Shown here: piece by piece, positions 1-6,158 of the stretch
Position numbering within the stretch: the first letter of the stretch is position 1
Layout of the letters: each line of letters opens with the position of its first letter
Assembly (NCBI GenBank): GCA_900554225.1
Contig: USGH01000164.1
Location: 1-6,212 of the forward strand
Origin: an uncultured Eubacteriales bacterium
GTDB lineage: Bacteria; Bacillota; Clostridia; Oscillospirales; CAG-272
Direction of reading: 5' to 3'
DNA length: 6,212 nucleotides
Notes under the pieces: generated by a model
The model's database searches: none
Seen by the model: the letters and a program-made list of their open reading frames with translations, nothing else
Told to the model about the DNA's origin: nothing
Made by a program: the position numbers and the translations under genes

Positions 1-235
1 ATCCCGTCAGGTTCGGCGGGGAGAGGATAACGCCGCGATTCTCGTCCAACGGTCCGCCGCAACTGATGCCGATGGCATCGAACGGGGCGAAGGACGCAAC
101 CTGTTCTTTGATTTTTGCAAGGCTTTGCGCACAAGGCAGAGTGGCGAATGCAACGCGGTTCAGGATTTTTCCTGCGTCATCCGCCTGTACGACAGCACAT
201 TTCGTGCCGCCGATGTCGATTCCGATACAGAGCAT
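1..235 (-). CDS. ROK-family sugar kinase (glucokinase-like), N-terminal part
   Basis: This is the first 78 codons of a ROK-family protein; the rest lies beyond the window start. The N-terminus carries the phosphate-binding loop GIDIGGTK at residues 5-12, and near residues 57-76 there is GISCGGP followed by DENRGVILSPPNL, which is the glycine-rich and SPPN segment typical of ROK glucokinases. No N-terminal helix-turn-helix precedes the loop, which favours a cytoplasmic sugar kinase (ATP-dependent phosphorylation of glucose, or of a related sugar such as N-acetylmannosamine) over a ROK repressor. The ATG at 233-235 is preceded by GAGGT (243-247) with 7-nt spacing. The gene has its own promoter at 273-301, so it is a separate transcription unit. 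The exact substrate cannot be told because the zinc and sugar-binding motifs are outside the window. Confidence 0.9.
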   Translation of the reverse strand, partial: MLCIGIDIGGTKCAVVQADDAGKILNRVAFATLPCAQSLAKIKEQVASFAPFDAIGISCGGPLDENRGVILSPPNLTG

Positions 236-272
236 AACGCATACCTCGCCGATTTTGGAATTTCGTGATCAC

Positions 273-301
273 AGTATAGCATATTTTCCCGCGATTGACA
301 A
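273..301 (-). promoter_or_regulatory. Sigma-A-type promoter of the ROK kinase gene
   Basis: On the minus strand, TTGTCA (296-301) and TATACT (273-278) are separated by exactly 17 nt, a near-consensus housekeeping promoter. Transcription would start near 265-267, giving a leader of about 30 nt with the GAGGT site at 243-247. A perfect 8-bp palindrome, GTGATCAC (265-272), touches the -10 box and covers the predicted start point, so it could be part of an operator; it is too short to assign to a regulator. Confidence 0.8.
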
Positions 302-312
302 CCGCAAATGTG

Positions 313-352
313 CAAAAAAAGGATCGTCACGTCAAAAAACGTATCGATCCTT
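313..352 (-). terminator. Rho-independent terminator after the Na+/Pi cotransporter
   Basis: On the minus strand an 8-bp stem, AAGGATCG (345-352) with CGATCCTT (319-326), continues after a 2x2 internal loop into ACGT/ACGT (339-342 with 329-332) and closes on a 6-nt loop. It is followed by a run of seven T (314-320, sharing the last two with the stem). It lies about 77 nt past the cotransporter's restored stop and 12 nt before the -35 box of the next gene. Confidence 0.8.
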
Positions 353-428
353 CATTGGATTCAGAAATACTCTGTTATAGGGCTATTTTGGCGGAAAAGC
401 CGTAAGCGCGATGGATGCGGAGTATCCT

Positions 429-2215
429 TCAGCGGCTTTCCTTTTTTATGAGCGGTACGAGATACTCATCTCTTCTCCGGTGCAGCTCCTCGGAATAGGC
501 GGGATCCGTTTCCTTGTGCAGCTCACGCAGATACTCGTGGTGGTTCTTCCGGATCTCCTCGTTGTTGCGCGAAAGGATCAATACACCCACGCTGGAGCAC
601 TGGTCGGAGGCACGTTCGAGATAGGTCAGCGTTTCGAGGAAGATGATCCCTGCACTTACGGTACACCGACCGGATTTCAGCCGCGCAGGTACTGAACCAT
701 GTCGTCGATGGTTTCTTCGAGCGGTTCGATCCGGCGCGCCAGCTCCTCATCGTTCTGTTCAAACGCCATTGTCGCCATATCGATGATCTCGCTGACGGCG
801 CGGAAGATGGAGTGCAGCTCCTCCTTTGCGCGATCGGAGAACACGACCTTCTCGCGATGGATCCGTTCCGCAAATTCGTTGATGTTCGTGGCATAGTCGC
901 CGATTCGCTCAAAGTCCGTGACCGTCTGCATGAGGATGTTGACGATCTCGTTCTGGTCGTCGTCCACGACATTTTTGGAGAGATTCACAAGGAAGTTTTC
1001 GGCGGTGTCGGTGAATTCGTCGATCCGCTCCTCCCTGGTATCGATGGAAACGGTCGCTTCGTCACTGTACGCGGAGAGCTGTGCGATACTGTCGGCGAAA
1101 TTCTGGTGGGTCAGCCTGCCCATAACGCCGATGGCATTCGTACATTCTGCAATGGCCATAGAGGGAACGACCATCAGCTTTTCATCGAGCGTATGGAGTG
1201 CGGCGTAGTCGTCCTTTGCCACATCCTTGTCGGGCTTGATGAATACGTAGGTCAGCTTGACAAGCAGTCCGGTGAACGGCAGCAGAATGATTGCCGTGAC
1301 GAGGTTGAAGATCGTCTGGAAGTTCGCGATGTCGCCGCTGGAGCACATTTTATCCCACAGCTCCGGGAATGCGCCGCACGCTTTTAAGACCGTCATGAGA
1401 ACAATAAAAAGGATGGTGCCGATGACGTTGAAGACGATGTGGGCGATGCCGGTTCGCTTGGCGTCCTTGGAGGAGCCGATGGAGCAGACCATGGCGGTCG
1501 TGACGCAGGTGCCGAGGTTGATACCCATGATCATGGGATAGACAAGGTTGAAGCTTATGGCTCCTGTAACGGACAAGGCCTGGAGCATACCGACCATGGC
1601 GGACGAGCTTTGCACGATCATGGTAAAGACCATGCCCATGACGATCCCCAGTGCCGGAATCTGCGCGAACCGCCCGAGAGCTTCCGCGAAGGCAGGGGAA
1701 TCAGACAGCGGCTCCACAGCAGCGGTCATGCTCATCAGTCCTGTGAACAGTACGGCAAAGCCGGCGAAAATCTCACCGACCGATTTGCTGTTGCCGCGCT
1801 TGACGAACATCATGAGGATGATGGCTACAAACATGGCAAGCGGTGCGAGTGTGGACGGCTTGCACAGCTCAAGCACCCAGTTGCCGCCGGAATCGATGTC
1901 CATGAGTCGGATGATCTGTGCGGTGACGGTGGTGCCGATGTTTGCGCCGAGTACGATACATACCGCCTGTCGGAGATTGAGAATCCCCGCGGTGATCAGA
2001 CCTACGGTAATGACGATGGTGGCGGTAGAGCTCTGGATGATCGCGGTGACGAGGGTTCCGGTCAGAACACCAAAGAAGGCGTTGGACGTGACCTTTTCAA
2101 GCACCTTTTTCAGCGCCGCGCCGGATGCGTTTTTCAGACCTTCGCTCATGATTTCCATGCCGTATAAAAACATGGCAAGTCCGCCGAGCAGGGAGATGAT
2201 GGAGAAAATATTCAA
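429..2215 (-). pseudogene. Na+/phosphate cotransporter with PhoU-like C-terminal domain, frameshifted near 680
   Basis: This is an NPT-family (NptA/YjbB-like, SLC34-related) membrane protein importing or exporting phosphate with Na+. Two inverted repeats each carry the family signature: QSST near residue 61 with GANIGTT near 92, and QSSS near 202 with GINLGTC near 231 (counting the TTG at 2213-2215 as 1). A hydrophobic domain covers about residues 1-325, then a helical PhoU-like domain starts near 345. The first frame stops at 677-679 after VQYLRG. From 680 the family sequence resumes in another frame with LKSGRCTVSAGIIFLETL and YLERASDQ, and runs 83 residues to a TGA at 429-431. Homologues normally have about six residues, often RHIER-like, between LR and LKSG, so about 16 nt seem to be missing. 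The start is uncertain: the reading frame is open to 2380, but that ATG overlaps the promoter -10, and residues upstream of the TTG do not look like protein. The TTG matches the family N-terminus (NIFSIISLLGG) but has no ribosome binding site. The lost tail is regulatory, so transport might survive in a 511-residue product. Confidence 0.88.
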
Positions 2216-2372
2216 TTTTGAATGCCGCAGAAAAACCGCCGGTTGTCCAATGTCGGGCGCGGAACCTGCCTTTGTCCGAAAGCAACACCGAAACGGGTTT
2301 TCTCTTCCTTTCCATGAACGGCTCGTCTCTGGGCACGTTCCAAGCATTATTTTTGACTTTGTCTTTGCATAC
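2216..2372 (-). other. Structured leader of the Na+/Pi cotransporter gene, class not recognised
   Basis: Between the predicted transcription start and the first family-like codon there are about 155 nt. On the minus strand GGAACGTGCC (2332-2341) pairs with GGCAGGTTCC (2261-2270) at 9 of 10 positions, enclosing 61 nt. Inside, GAAAACCCG and CGGTGTTGCTTTC form a bulged hairpin around a TTT loop. I do not recognise a known riboswitch consensus here and see no T-run directly after the outer stem. It could be a regulatory leader or simply untranslated sequence. The same bases are open in frame with the cotransporter, but the translation is rich in Cys, Arg and Ser and unlike the family. Confidence 0.4.
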
Positions 2373-2378
2373 ATCTGC

Positions 2379-2387
2379 ATTATAGCA
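2379..2387 (-). promoter_or_regulatory. Extended -10 promoter upstream of the Na+/Pi cotransporter
   Basis: The minus strand reads TGCTATAAT, a perfect -10 hexamer (2379-2384) with the TGN extension (2385-2387). There is no good -35 hexamer 16-18 nt upstream, where the sequence is simply T-rich, which is usual for extended -10 promoters. Transcription should begin near 2372. This argues against translation from the ATG at 2378-2380, which would sit inside the promoter. Confidence 0.65.
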
Positions 2388-2517
2388 GGAGTACATGAAC
2401 AAAAATAATATGGAATATGAACACGCAGTTAAAACTGACACATCTCGGCAAAAAACGGAAATCTACACAAAAATATGTGTGGTCCATGTAAAATCTCTGT
2501 AAGACAAAGGTGGACAG

Positions 2518-2575
2518 AAAAATGCCGTATCGGGGAAGGTGCAGGGATAAACCGTGCGTTCTTCTCGGATACGGC
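2518..2575 (-). terminator. Rho-independent terminator downstream of the DUF1540 gene
   Basis: On the minus strand GCCGTATC (2568-2575) pairs perfectly with GATACGGC (2524-2531). A further GAAG/CTTC block lies inside the stem (2561-2564 with 2535-2538) after an internal loop, and the apical loop is about 22 nt. The stem is followed by A and then five T (2518-2522). It lies about 110 nt after the DUF1540 stop codon; the sequence between shows no other gene on either strand. Confidence 0.7.
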
Positions 2576-2685
2576 AAGCTTCATGTGCGGGATGCGGTCA
2601 GGAATAGGCTGCATTCCGCGAGGGTGCGGCGTAACTGCGTTTGCCTATACGACTTTTCCGCAAAAGCAGTGTGCGATTGCAGTGC

Positions 2686-2898
2686 TCAGCCGAGAGTGCT
2701 GCGATGCTCGTCGGACTTGCAGCCGCAGTGATTCGAAAGAATGAAGGATTCGCAGTCCACGCATTCGGTGACGGTCGGATTCTTCTCGTGGGTACCGATG
2801 ATGACCCGGTCGAGGGCGCAGTAGTTTTCGCCGCCGCAGTGGTTGGCGCAGGAAGTGACGGAGCAGGAGATGCAGCGATTCGGTTTCTTCGTTTCCAT
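2686..2898 (-). CDS. DUF1540 cysteine-cluster protein
   Basis: This 70-residue protein matches the DUF1540 family: a CxVxxC-type start (C12, C17), then C21, an NYC motif at 25-27, a short hydrophobic turn ending VIIGTH (32-37), and a TECVDCESF block at 44-52. Nine cysteines (9, 12, 17, 21, 27, 46, 49, 58, 60) suggest a small metal-bound or disulfide-bonded fold. The last pair, in NHCGCK, lies beyond the usual domain. DUF1540 proteins are common in spore-forming Firmicutes and have no established biochemical function, so no role is assigned. The ATG at 2896-2898 has AGGAG (2907-2911) with an 8-nt spacer. Terminators lie on both sides, so it is a single-gene unit. There is no signal peptide or membrane segment, so it should be cytoplasmic or located in the spore. 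Confidence 0.88.
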   Translation of the reverse strand: METKKPNRCISCSVTSCANHCGGENYCALDRVIIGTHEKNPTVTECVDCESFILSNHCGCKSDEHRSTLG

Positions 2899-2971
2899 AA
2901 TGAGTTCTCCTAACGGGTATAGATTTGTGAAAATCGGTTTCATCGTGGGGACGAAAGCGATTTCTCCGTTA
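2899..2971 (-). promoter_or_regulatory. DUF1540 leader able to fold into one long interrupted hairpin ending at the ribosome binding site
   Basis: Nested inverted repeats run through the leader on the minus strand: TAACGG (2966-2971) with CCGTTA (2911-2916), AAATCG (2958-2963) with CGATTT (2931-2936), TTT (2954-2956) with AAA (2938-2940), and CGT (2951-2953) with ACG (2944-2946) around a CCCC loop. The closing arm overlaps the first base of the AGGAG site (2907-2911), so folding could affect ribosome access. This is read by eye; the energy was not calculated. Confidence 0.4.
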
Positions 2972-2998
2972 GTGTTGCCGAAATGCCGAAAACTATAC
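2970..2998 (-). promoter_or_regulatory. Possible forespore (sigma-G-like) promoter of the DUF1540 gene
   Basis: On the minus strand GTATA (2994-2998) fits the sigma-G -35 pattern, and 17 nt later AACACTA (2970-2976) partly fits CATxxTA. No good sigma-A promoter is visible between the preceding terminator (3008) and the start codon. The -10 match is imperfect, so this is a weak assignment, made mainly because of the spore-gene surroundings. Confidence 0.2.
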
Positions 2999-3007
2999 AC
3001 GCGACAG

Positions 3008-3036
3008 AAAAACAGGACGGCAAAACAACCGTCCTG
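3008..3036 (-). terminator. Rho-independent terminator after the CapA-like gene
   Basis: On the minus strand a perfect 8-bp GC-rich stem, CAGGACGG (3029-3036) with CCGTCCTG (3013-3020), closes on an 8-nt loop and is followed by five T (3008-3012). It lies 28 nt past the stop codon of the CapA-like gene and isolates the DUF1540 gene from it. Confidence 0.9.
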
Positions 3037-3064
3037 CGTATGTGTTATGGAAAATTGTGCCATT

Positions 3065-4132
3065 TTACGCCGCGTCAAAGGGATCCGGCGCATGGAGAAC
3101 CCACGGTTCCTCTGCCTCTGCGCCAAAGGTAAGAAACGACGCGTCCCAGGAGAGAACAGAGCCGTTTTCCGTGCGGATCTCAACCTCCAATGCCGTATGT
3201 CTGCGATCCGTCAGCCGTTCTCCACCGGACAGAAACGCGCCCAATCCATACACGATCCGCGATCCGCCTGCGGTCTGCATCACGGGTTCATCGTCCGGAT
3301 CGATGTCCAATAGTACCAGATCGGCACCGCGTTCGGCACAGAGTGCGGCAAAGGTCAGCATATCCGCGTCGGTTACCGGGTACGCGTCATCCGTGGTCAG
3401 ATAGACGGAGACAAAGGCGCATTTTTCCCGCGCAGTGTCGATCCACGAAAGCACAGCAGCGTCATAGGGGACGGTATATGTTTCATCCGGAGCGGTCAGC
3501 CGCACAGAGGTCGGATATACGCCAAAGGTTATGCCGTTTTGCGTGCGATAGACCGCGTGGGTGTTGTCTCCCCAGTCGATGCCGTATTCCGCCAGAGCCG
3601 AGATCGTGTCGGACAGTCCATCCGTACCATAATCGAGACTGTGCGGCGCGGCAACGGATACGGTGTCGATACCGCCGTTTGCGAGGATCTTTGCGTGATA
3701 GGTCGGTGCCATATACCAGACGCGTTCTGCTTTCTGACGGGTGGACAGCGCAGCATTGTCGGTCAGCACCGTGTCGAGCAGGGAAAAGGTCATCGTATCG
3801 GTCGCGAAACGTCTGGCGCAATCGGATAACCACGGCTTGGTCCCGTTTTCGAGTACCGCTGCATTGAAGGTGCCGTGCGTTTGCGTGCCGAGCATCGAGC
3901 CGATCACGACACTGCCCGTGAAGTGGAGCCGGAGCATTTCATACGCATCCGCCGGCTCCGTGAGATCGGACAGATTTTCACTTGTCGTGTCTGCGGAGAG
4001 TGGGGAGGGATCCGTGCGCGGCGGAATATACGTGGTGCTGCCAAAGAGAAACTGCGTTGCCATGAGGGAAACGGTCAGGATACCGAGTACCACACCGCCG
4101 ACCGTTTGCCGCATCCGTGTGCTGATACGCAC
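3065..4132 (-). CDS. CapA-like (PGA_cap) metallophosphatase-fold protein with degenerate active site, membrane-anchored
   Basis: This 355-residue protein starts at GTG (4130-4132) behind GGAGG (4140-4144) with a 7-nt spacer; an internal ATG at codon 7 lacks such a site. A basic N-terminus and one hydrophobic segment (about 10-31) suggest a signal anchor, followed by a Pro/Ser/Thr-rich linker to about 60 and an extracytoplasmic domain. That domain follows the CapA/PgsA order: VVIGSMLGTQ (75-84), SLLDTVLTD (117-125), KILANGGIDTVSVAAPHS (148-165) plus LDYG, GADLVLLDIDPD (269-280), and IVYGLGAF (293-300). CapA proteins normally read GDxMLG, NLE, NNH, HWGxE, GHHPH and SLGNF at these places. Here the Asp, Asn, most His residues and the final Asn are replaced; only H164 of the NNH motif remains. 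The fold is supported but metal catalysis is unlikely. CapA relatives act in poly-gamma-glutamate synthesis or cell-surface functions; no Cap/Pgs partner genes are present. It has its own promoter and terminator. Confidence 0.75.
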   Translation of the reverse strand: MRISTRMRQTVGGVVLGILTVSLMATQFLFGSTTYIPPRTDPSPLSADTTSENLSDLTEPADAYEMLRLHFTGSVVIGSMLGTQTHGTFNAAVLENGTKPWLSDCARRFATDTMTFSLLDTVLTDNAALSTRQKAERVWYMAPTYHAKILANGGIDTVSVAAPHSLDYGTDGLSDTISALAEYGIDWGDNTHAVYRTQNGITFGVYPTSVRLTAPDETYTVPYDAAVLSWIDTAREKCAFVSVYLTTDDAYPVTDADMLTFAALCAERGADLVLLDIDPDDEPVMQTAGGSRIVYGLGAFLSGGERLTDRRHTALEVEIRTENGSVLSWDASFLTFGAEAEEPWVLHAPDPFDAA

Positions 4133-4178
4133 GAGAACACCTCCTTTTTTCGGATTTTGCGCATTTTGGCGTATCCTT

Positions 4179-4207
4179 AGTATACCATAATCCGACGACA
4201 ATTGCAA
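4179..4207 (-). promoter_or_regulatory. Sigma-A-type promoter of the CapA-like gene
   Basis: On the minus strand TTGCAA (4202-4207) and TATACT (4179-4184) are spaced by exactly 17 nt, and the -10 box is preceded by TGG, an extended -10 motif. It lies in the short gap after the dpaB stop, giving a leader of about 40 nt. It implies vegetative expression, uncoupled from the upstream sporulation operon. Confidence 0.8.
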
Positions 4208-4229
4208 GAGGTGAATTTTTGCCGTGACA

Positions 4230-4787
4230 TCATAAAAACAGCGGGCGGAGCTGTCGGCCTTCCATGGCAGCAATGAGGCATTCCGGGATCCTTGTGAAAT
4301 CGGCGACCAGAGAATGCGGCTTGCTTTGCGGATCGTCCTGCCGCATCGGGACAAGATAGCACGCCTTCCGATTCAGAAACGCGCCGAGATTGGCAAGATT
4401 GGCACTCATCGCATCGTTGGTGGCAAGGGCGCAGAGGAGCGGTCGATTGGCGCGCAGATGTGCCTTTGCCGCCATGGTGACGGTCGTATCGGTGATGCCG
4501 TGCACGATTTTCGCAAGCGTATTGCCGGTACAGGGCGCGATCACCAGTGCGTCGAGGATCGTTTTCGGACCGATCGGCTCCGCGTCTCGTATGGTGCGGA
4601 TCACGGGACGGCGGCAGAGTGCGGAAAGGATCGCTAAGGTATCCGCGGCATTCCCGAATCGCGTGTCCGTTTCTCCGACGATCTCGCTCACGATGGGCAG
4701 AACCGAATGGCTTTTGCACAGCTCCTCCAGTACGGCGAGGGACGCGCTGTGGGTGCAGAAGGAGCCGCATAACGCATAACCGATCAC
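4230..4787 (-). CDS. dpaB: Dipicolinate synthase subunit B
   Basis: This 185-residue flavoprotein-fold subunit works with DpaA to make dipicolinic acid from dihydrodipicolinate in the mother cell during sporulation. It aligns along its length with SpoVFB: MIGYALCGSFCTH at the start, PIVSEIV with TDTRFG near 31-44, AEPIGPKTILDALVIAPCTG near 69-88 (the IAPCTG loop is the family hallmark), MAAKAHLR near 104, ATNDAM near 121, and PMRQDDPQSKPHSLVADF near 147. The length is close to the usual 190-200. The start is GTG (4785-4787), behind GGAGG (4797-4801) with a 9-nt spacer, and it overlaps the dpaA stop in GTGA, so the two are translationally coupled. No damage is visible here, unlike in its partner gene. 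The last codons carry the stem of a possible terminator. Confidence 0.93.
   Translation of the reverse strand: MIGYALCGSFCTHSASLAVLEELCKSHSVLPIVSEIVGETDTRFGNAADTLAILSALCRRPVIRTIRDAEPIGPKTILDALVIAPCTGNTLAKIVHGITDTTVTMAAKAHLRANRPLLCALATNDAMSANLANLGAFLNRKACYLVPMRQDDPQSKPHSLVADFTRIPECLIAAMEGRQLRPLFL
4234..4254 (-). terminator. Possible weak terminator overlapping the end of dpaB
   Basis: On the minus strand ACAGC (4250-4254) pairs with GCTGT (4238-4242) around a 7-nt GC-rich loop and is followed by five T (4234-4238, the first shared with the stem). The stem is only 5 bp and lies inside the dpaB coding end, so termination may be partial. Its position directly before the next gene's promoter makes it plausible. 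Confidence 0.35.
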
Positions 4788-5600
4788 AGCCGCTCACCTC
4801 CGCGTGTGGATTTGGGAACGTGCGTCTGCTGATACCGACGTATGCGCGGCAGAATCGCGTCGCATAGGATTTCTCCGGCGGTTTCCGGTGCGGTTTTCGC
4901 GGGCAGTCCCGGCGCGTAGAGGACGCGATCACAGATGGGCAGCGCGCGTTCTCCGGCAAGCTCCACAAATAGCGTAGCCTCCGGCAGACGGGTGCAGAAA
5001 TCCGCGGGAAAGATCTTTGCCGGGATCGTGTTGTATACACAGCGGACGGGCGGCGGGCTGTTGAGAAATTCCGCAAGCGGCAGGGTCTCACAGCCGTCGA
5101 GCATCGCCTCCGCAAGTGCGGTTTCCCGACGTGCCGCGATGGTAACACGGCCGCCGAGCGAACGGATACGCAGTGATGGCGAACGTGCTTCCATGGATGG
5201 TATACGGCAGCTTTTCCACCGCGATTGCCAGTGCCGCCTCCGCCGTTGGGATCGCGTTGCGCAGAAGAACGGTTTCGTCGTCGTAATAATCGACCAGCAC
5301 CGAGCCGTATTCCTCCGCAAGTCGGATGTACAGGGGATCCGGTGCGCCGCCGAGCAGAAGTTGATCTCCGGGCAGGGCGCGGATCAGCCGTTCACAGAGA
5401 TCCCCCTCCGTGTTGGGAACGCATTTTTCAAAATCCGCCGACAGCCGCGCCATCGGTAAGGGGAAAATCAGCACGTCATCCGCCTGTAGGGGTTCGATAC
5501 CGTCCTCCGGGTGGTGGATCGTCACGTGTAAAAAACGTGTGGACAGTCGTGCGGCGACAGCATCCATTCGTCGATCCGCCGCGAGTATTCCGATCGTCAT
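4784..5600 (-). pseudogene. dpaA: Dipicolinate synthase subunit A, with an internal deletion and frameshift at about 5165
   Basis: DpaA (SpoVFA) is the NAD(P)-binding subunit of dipicolinate synthase. The first frame runs from ATG (5598-5600) for about 145 residues and contains the family segments VDYYDDETVLLRNAIPTAEA and YTIHGSTFAIT. The second frame begins near 5164 and ends at TGA (4784-4786), giving 126 residues: SLGGRVTIAARRETALAEA, YNTIPAKIF, LFVELA and APGLPAKTAPETAGEIL, all matching the C-terminal half. Compared with homologues (YTIHGS, then a V/I-x-GxGxxG loop, then about five residues to ALGA), the segment with the Rossmann GxGxxG is absent, about 11-12 residues. The frame change fits a loss of about 32 or 35 nt. 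As read, no full-length DpaA can be made, and even restoring the frame would not restore the cofactor loop. A GTG at 5616-5618 is in frame but has no ribosome binding site; the ATG follows a purine-rich AAAGGCGGAAGG. DpaB directly downstream is intact. Confidence 0.9.
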
Positions 5601-5638
5601 AGCCTTCCGCCTTTCCACAGTACAAAGGATTCTATGGC

Positions 5639-5666
5639 AAGGATATGCGCTTTTGCGGAGACGTGT
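5639..5666 (-). promoter_or_regulatory. Possible sigma-K-like promoter of dpaAB
   Basis: On the minus strand CATATCCTT (5639-5647) fits the sigma-K -10 pattern CATAnnnTA except for its last base, and an AC (5665-5666) lies 17 nt upstream. dpaAB transcription by sigma-K in the mother cell is established in Bacillus. The 72-nt gap between traX and dpaA shows no housekeeping promoter and no terminator, so read-through from upstream is also possible. Confidence 0.25.
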
Positions 5667-5672
5667 GACAGA

Positions 5673-6158
5673 TCAGGCCACGGCGTTCCAGATGAGATAG
5701 AGCAGGAGCAGATGGAGCGGATAAAAGGCGTAGCAGAAATACCGGAAGGGCTTGGAATGGTAGCCCTGCTTGCCGCTATAAAGCCAGATCGGAATCAGGG
5801 CAAAGAGCGCAAAGCCCTGCTGCACGATTTCGAACGCGTGGTCGGCGATGGTTACGGTATAGTAGAATCCGCCGAGCAAACCGATGTGCAGTACGGCAAG
5901 ACAGCCAAGCTGCAAAAGCCTGTGGTACCATTTTCTGCCGCGCAGATAGTGGAATACAAGCACGGTCAGAACCCCCGGCCCGTAGTAATCGACCATGGCG
6001 ACAGCGCCGATTGCGAAGGACGCCGCGACTGTGAGAAGGGTCATGAGACAGAGCACGAAGCGTTTTTCCGCAAAGCGCACACGGATCCTGTCGGTCAGCG
6101 CCATGGTGCAGAGCGCCCAGACCAGCAGCGCCCAGGCCGTGTCCCAGGTGTCGAACAC
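5673..6158 (-). pseudogene. traX: TraX-family membrane protein, N-terminus missing
   Basis: The 161 readable codons match the C-terminal two thirds of TraX proteins, which are polytopic membrane proteins named after the F-plasmid pilin acetylase but also common in Firmicute chromosomes, where their role is unclear. Family landmarks are TAWALLVWAL near 7-16 (TraX proteins have a QNxxFTLLLGLL-like segment), DYYGPGVLTVLVFHYLRG at 57-74, QGFALFALIPIWLYSG near 113-128, and the closing FRYFCYAFYPLHLLLLYLI. Four to five hydrophobic segments are visible. The usual N-terminal stretch of about 80-90 residues, with an IDHIG-type motif and LRxxGRxAFPIF, is absent. A TAG lies in frame a few codons upstream of the GTG at 6156-6158, which has no ribosome binding site, so that GTG is only where the open frame begins. 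Truncation by a junction near 6160 or at the window edge is likely. Confidence 0.8.

Noticed and set aside
393..447. Plus-strand hairpin (AAAGCCG/CGGCTTT) followed by six T, resembling a terminator
   Set aside because: The loop is about 30 nt, no plus-strand gene ends there, and one arm lies in the coding end of the cotransporter; the clear terminator at 313-352 already serves this unit.
665..695. Programmed ribosomal frameshifting as the explanation for the split cotransporter (and for dpaA)
   Set aside because: There is no slippery heptamer at either junction, and conserved residues are missing between the halves, which a frameshift would not cause.
1439..2408. Long open frames on the plus strand opposite the Na+/Pi cotransporter (up to 286 codons)
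   Set aside because: They mirror a well-supported minus-strand membrane protein; their translations (His/Asp-rich or Met-rich) match no family I know and lack ribosome binding sites.
2429..2614. Small minus-strand reading frames between the DUF1540 gene and the cotransporter promoter
   Set aside because: They run through a terminator hairpin, have no good ribosome site, and give translations of low protein character.
3190..3867. A 225-codon plus-strand frame opposite the CapA-like gene
   Set aside because: The composition is extremely Arg-rich with no domain-like pattern, and it lacks a start site; the opposite strand explains this region.
4177..5148. A 323-codon minus-strand frame overlapping dpaA and dpaB
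   Set aside because: It is rich in Arg, Cys and Ser, as expected for an out-of-frame reading of GC-rich genes, and both overlapping frames match dipicolinate synthase subunits.
5150..5185. A sporulation-excised intervening element (skin or vfbin type) interrupting dpaA
   Set aside because: Such elements insert DNA and carry recombinases; here bases are missing, and no recombinase gene or attachment repeat is visible.
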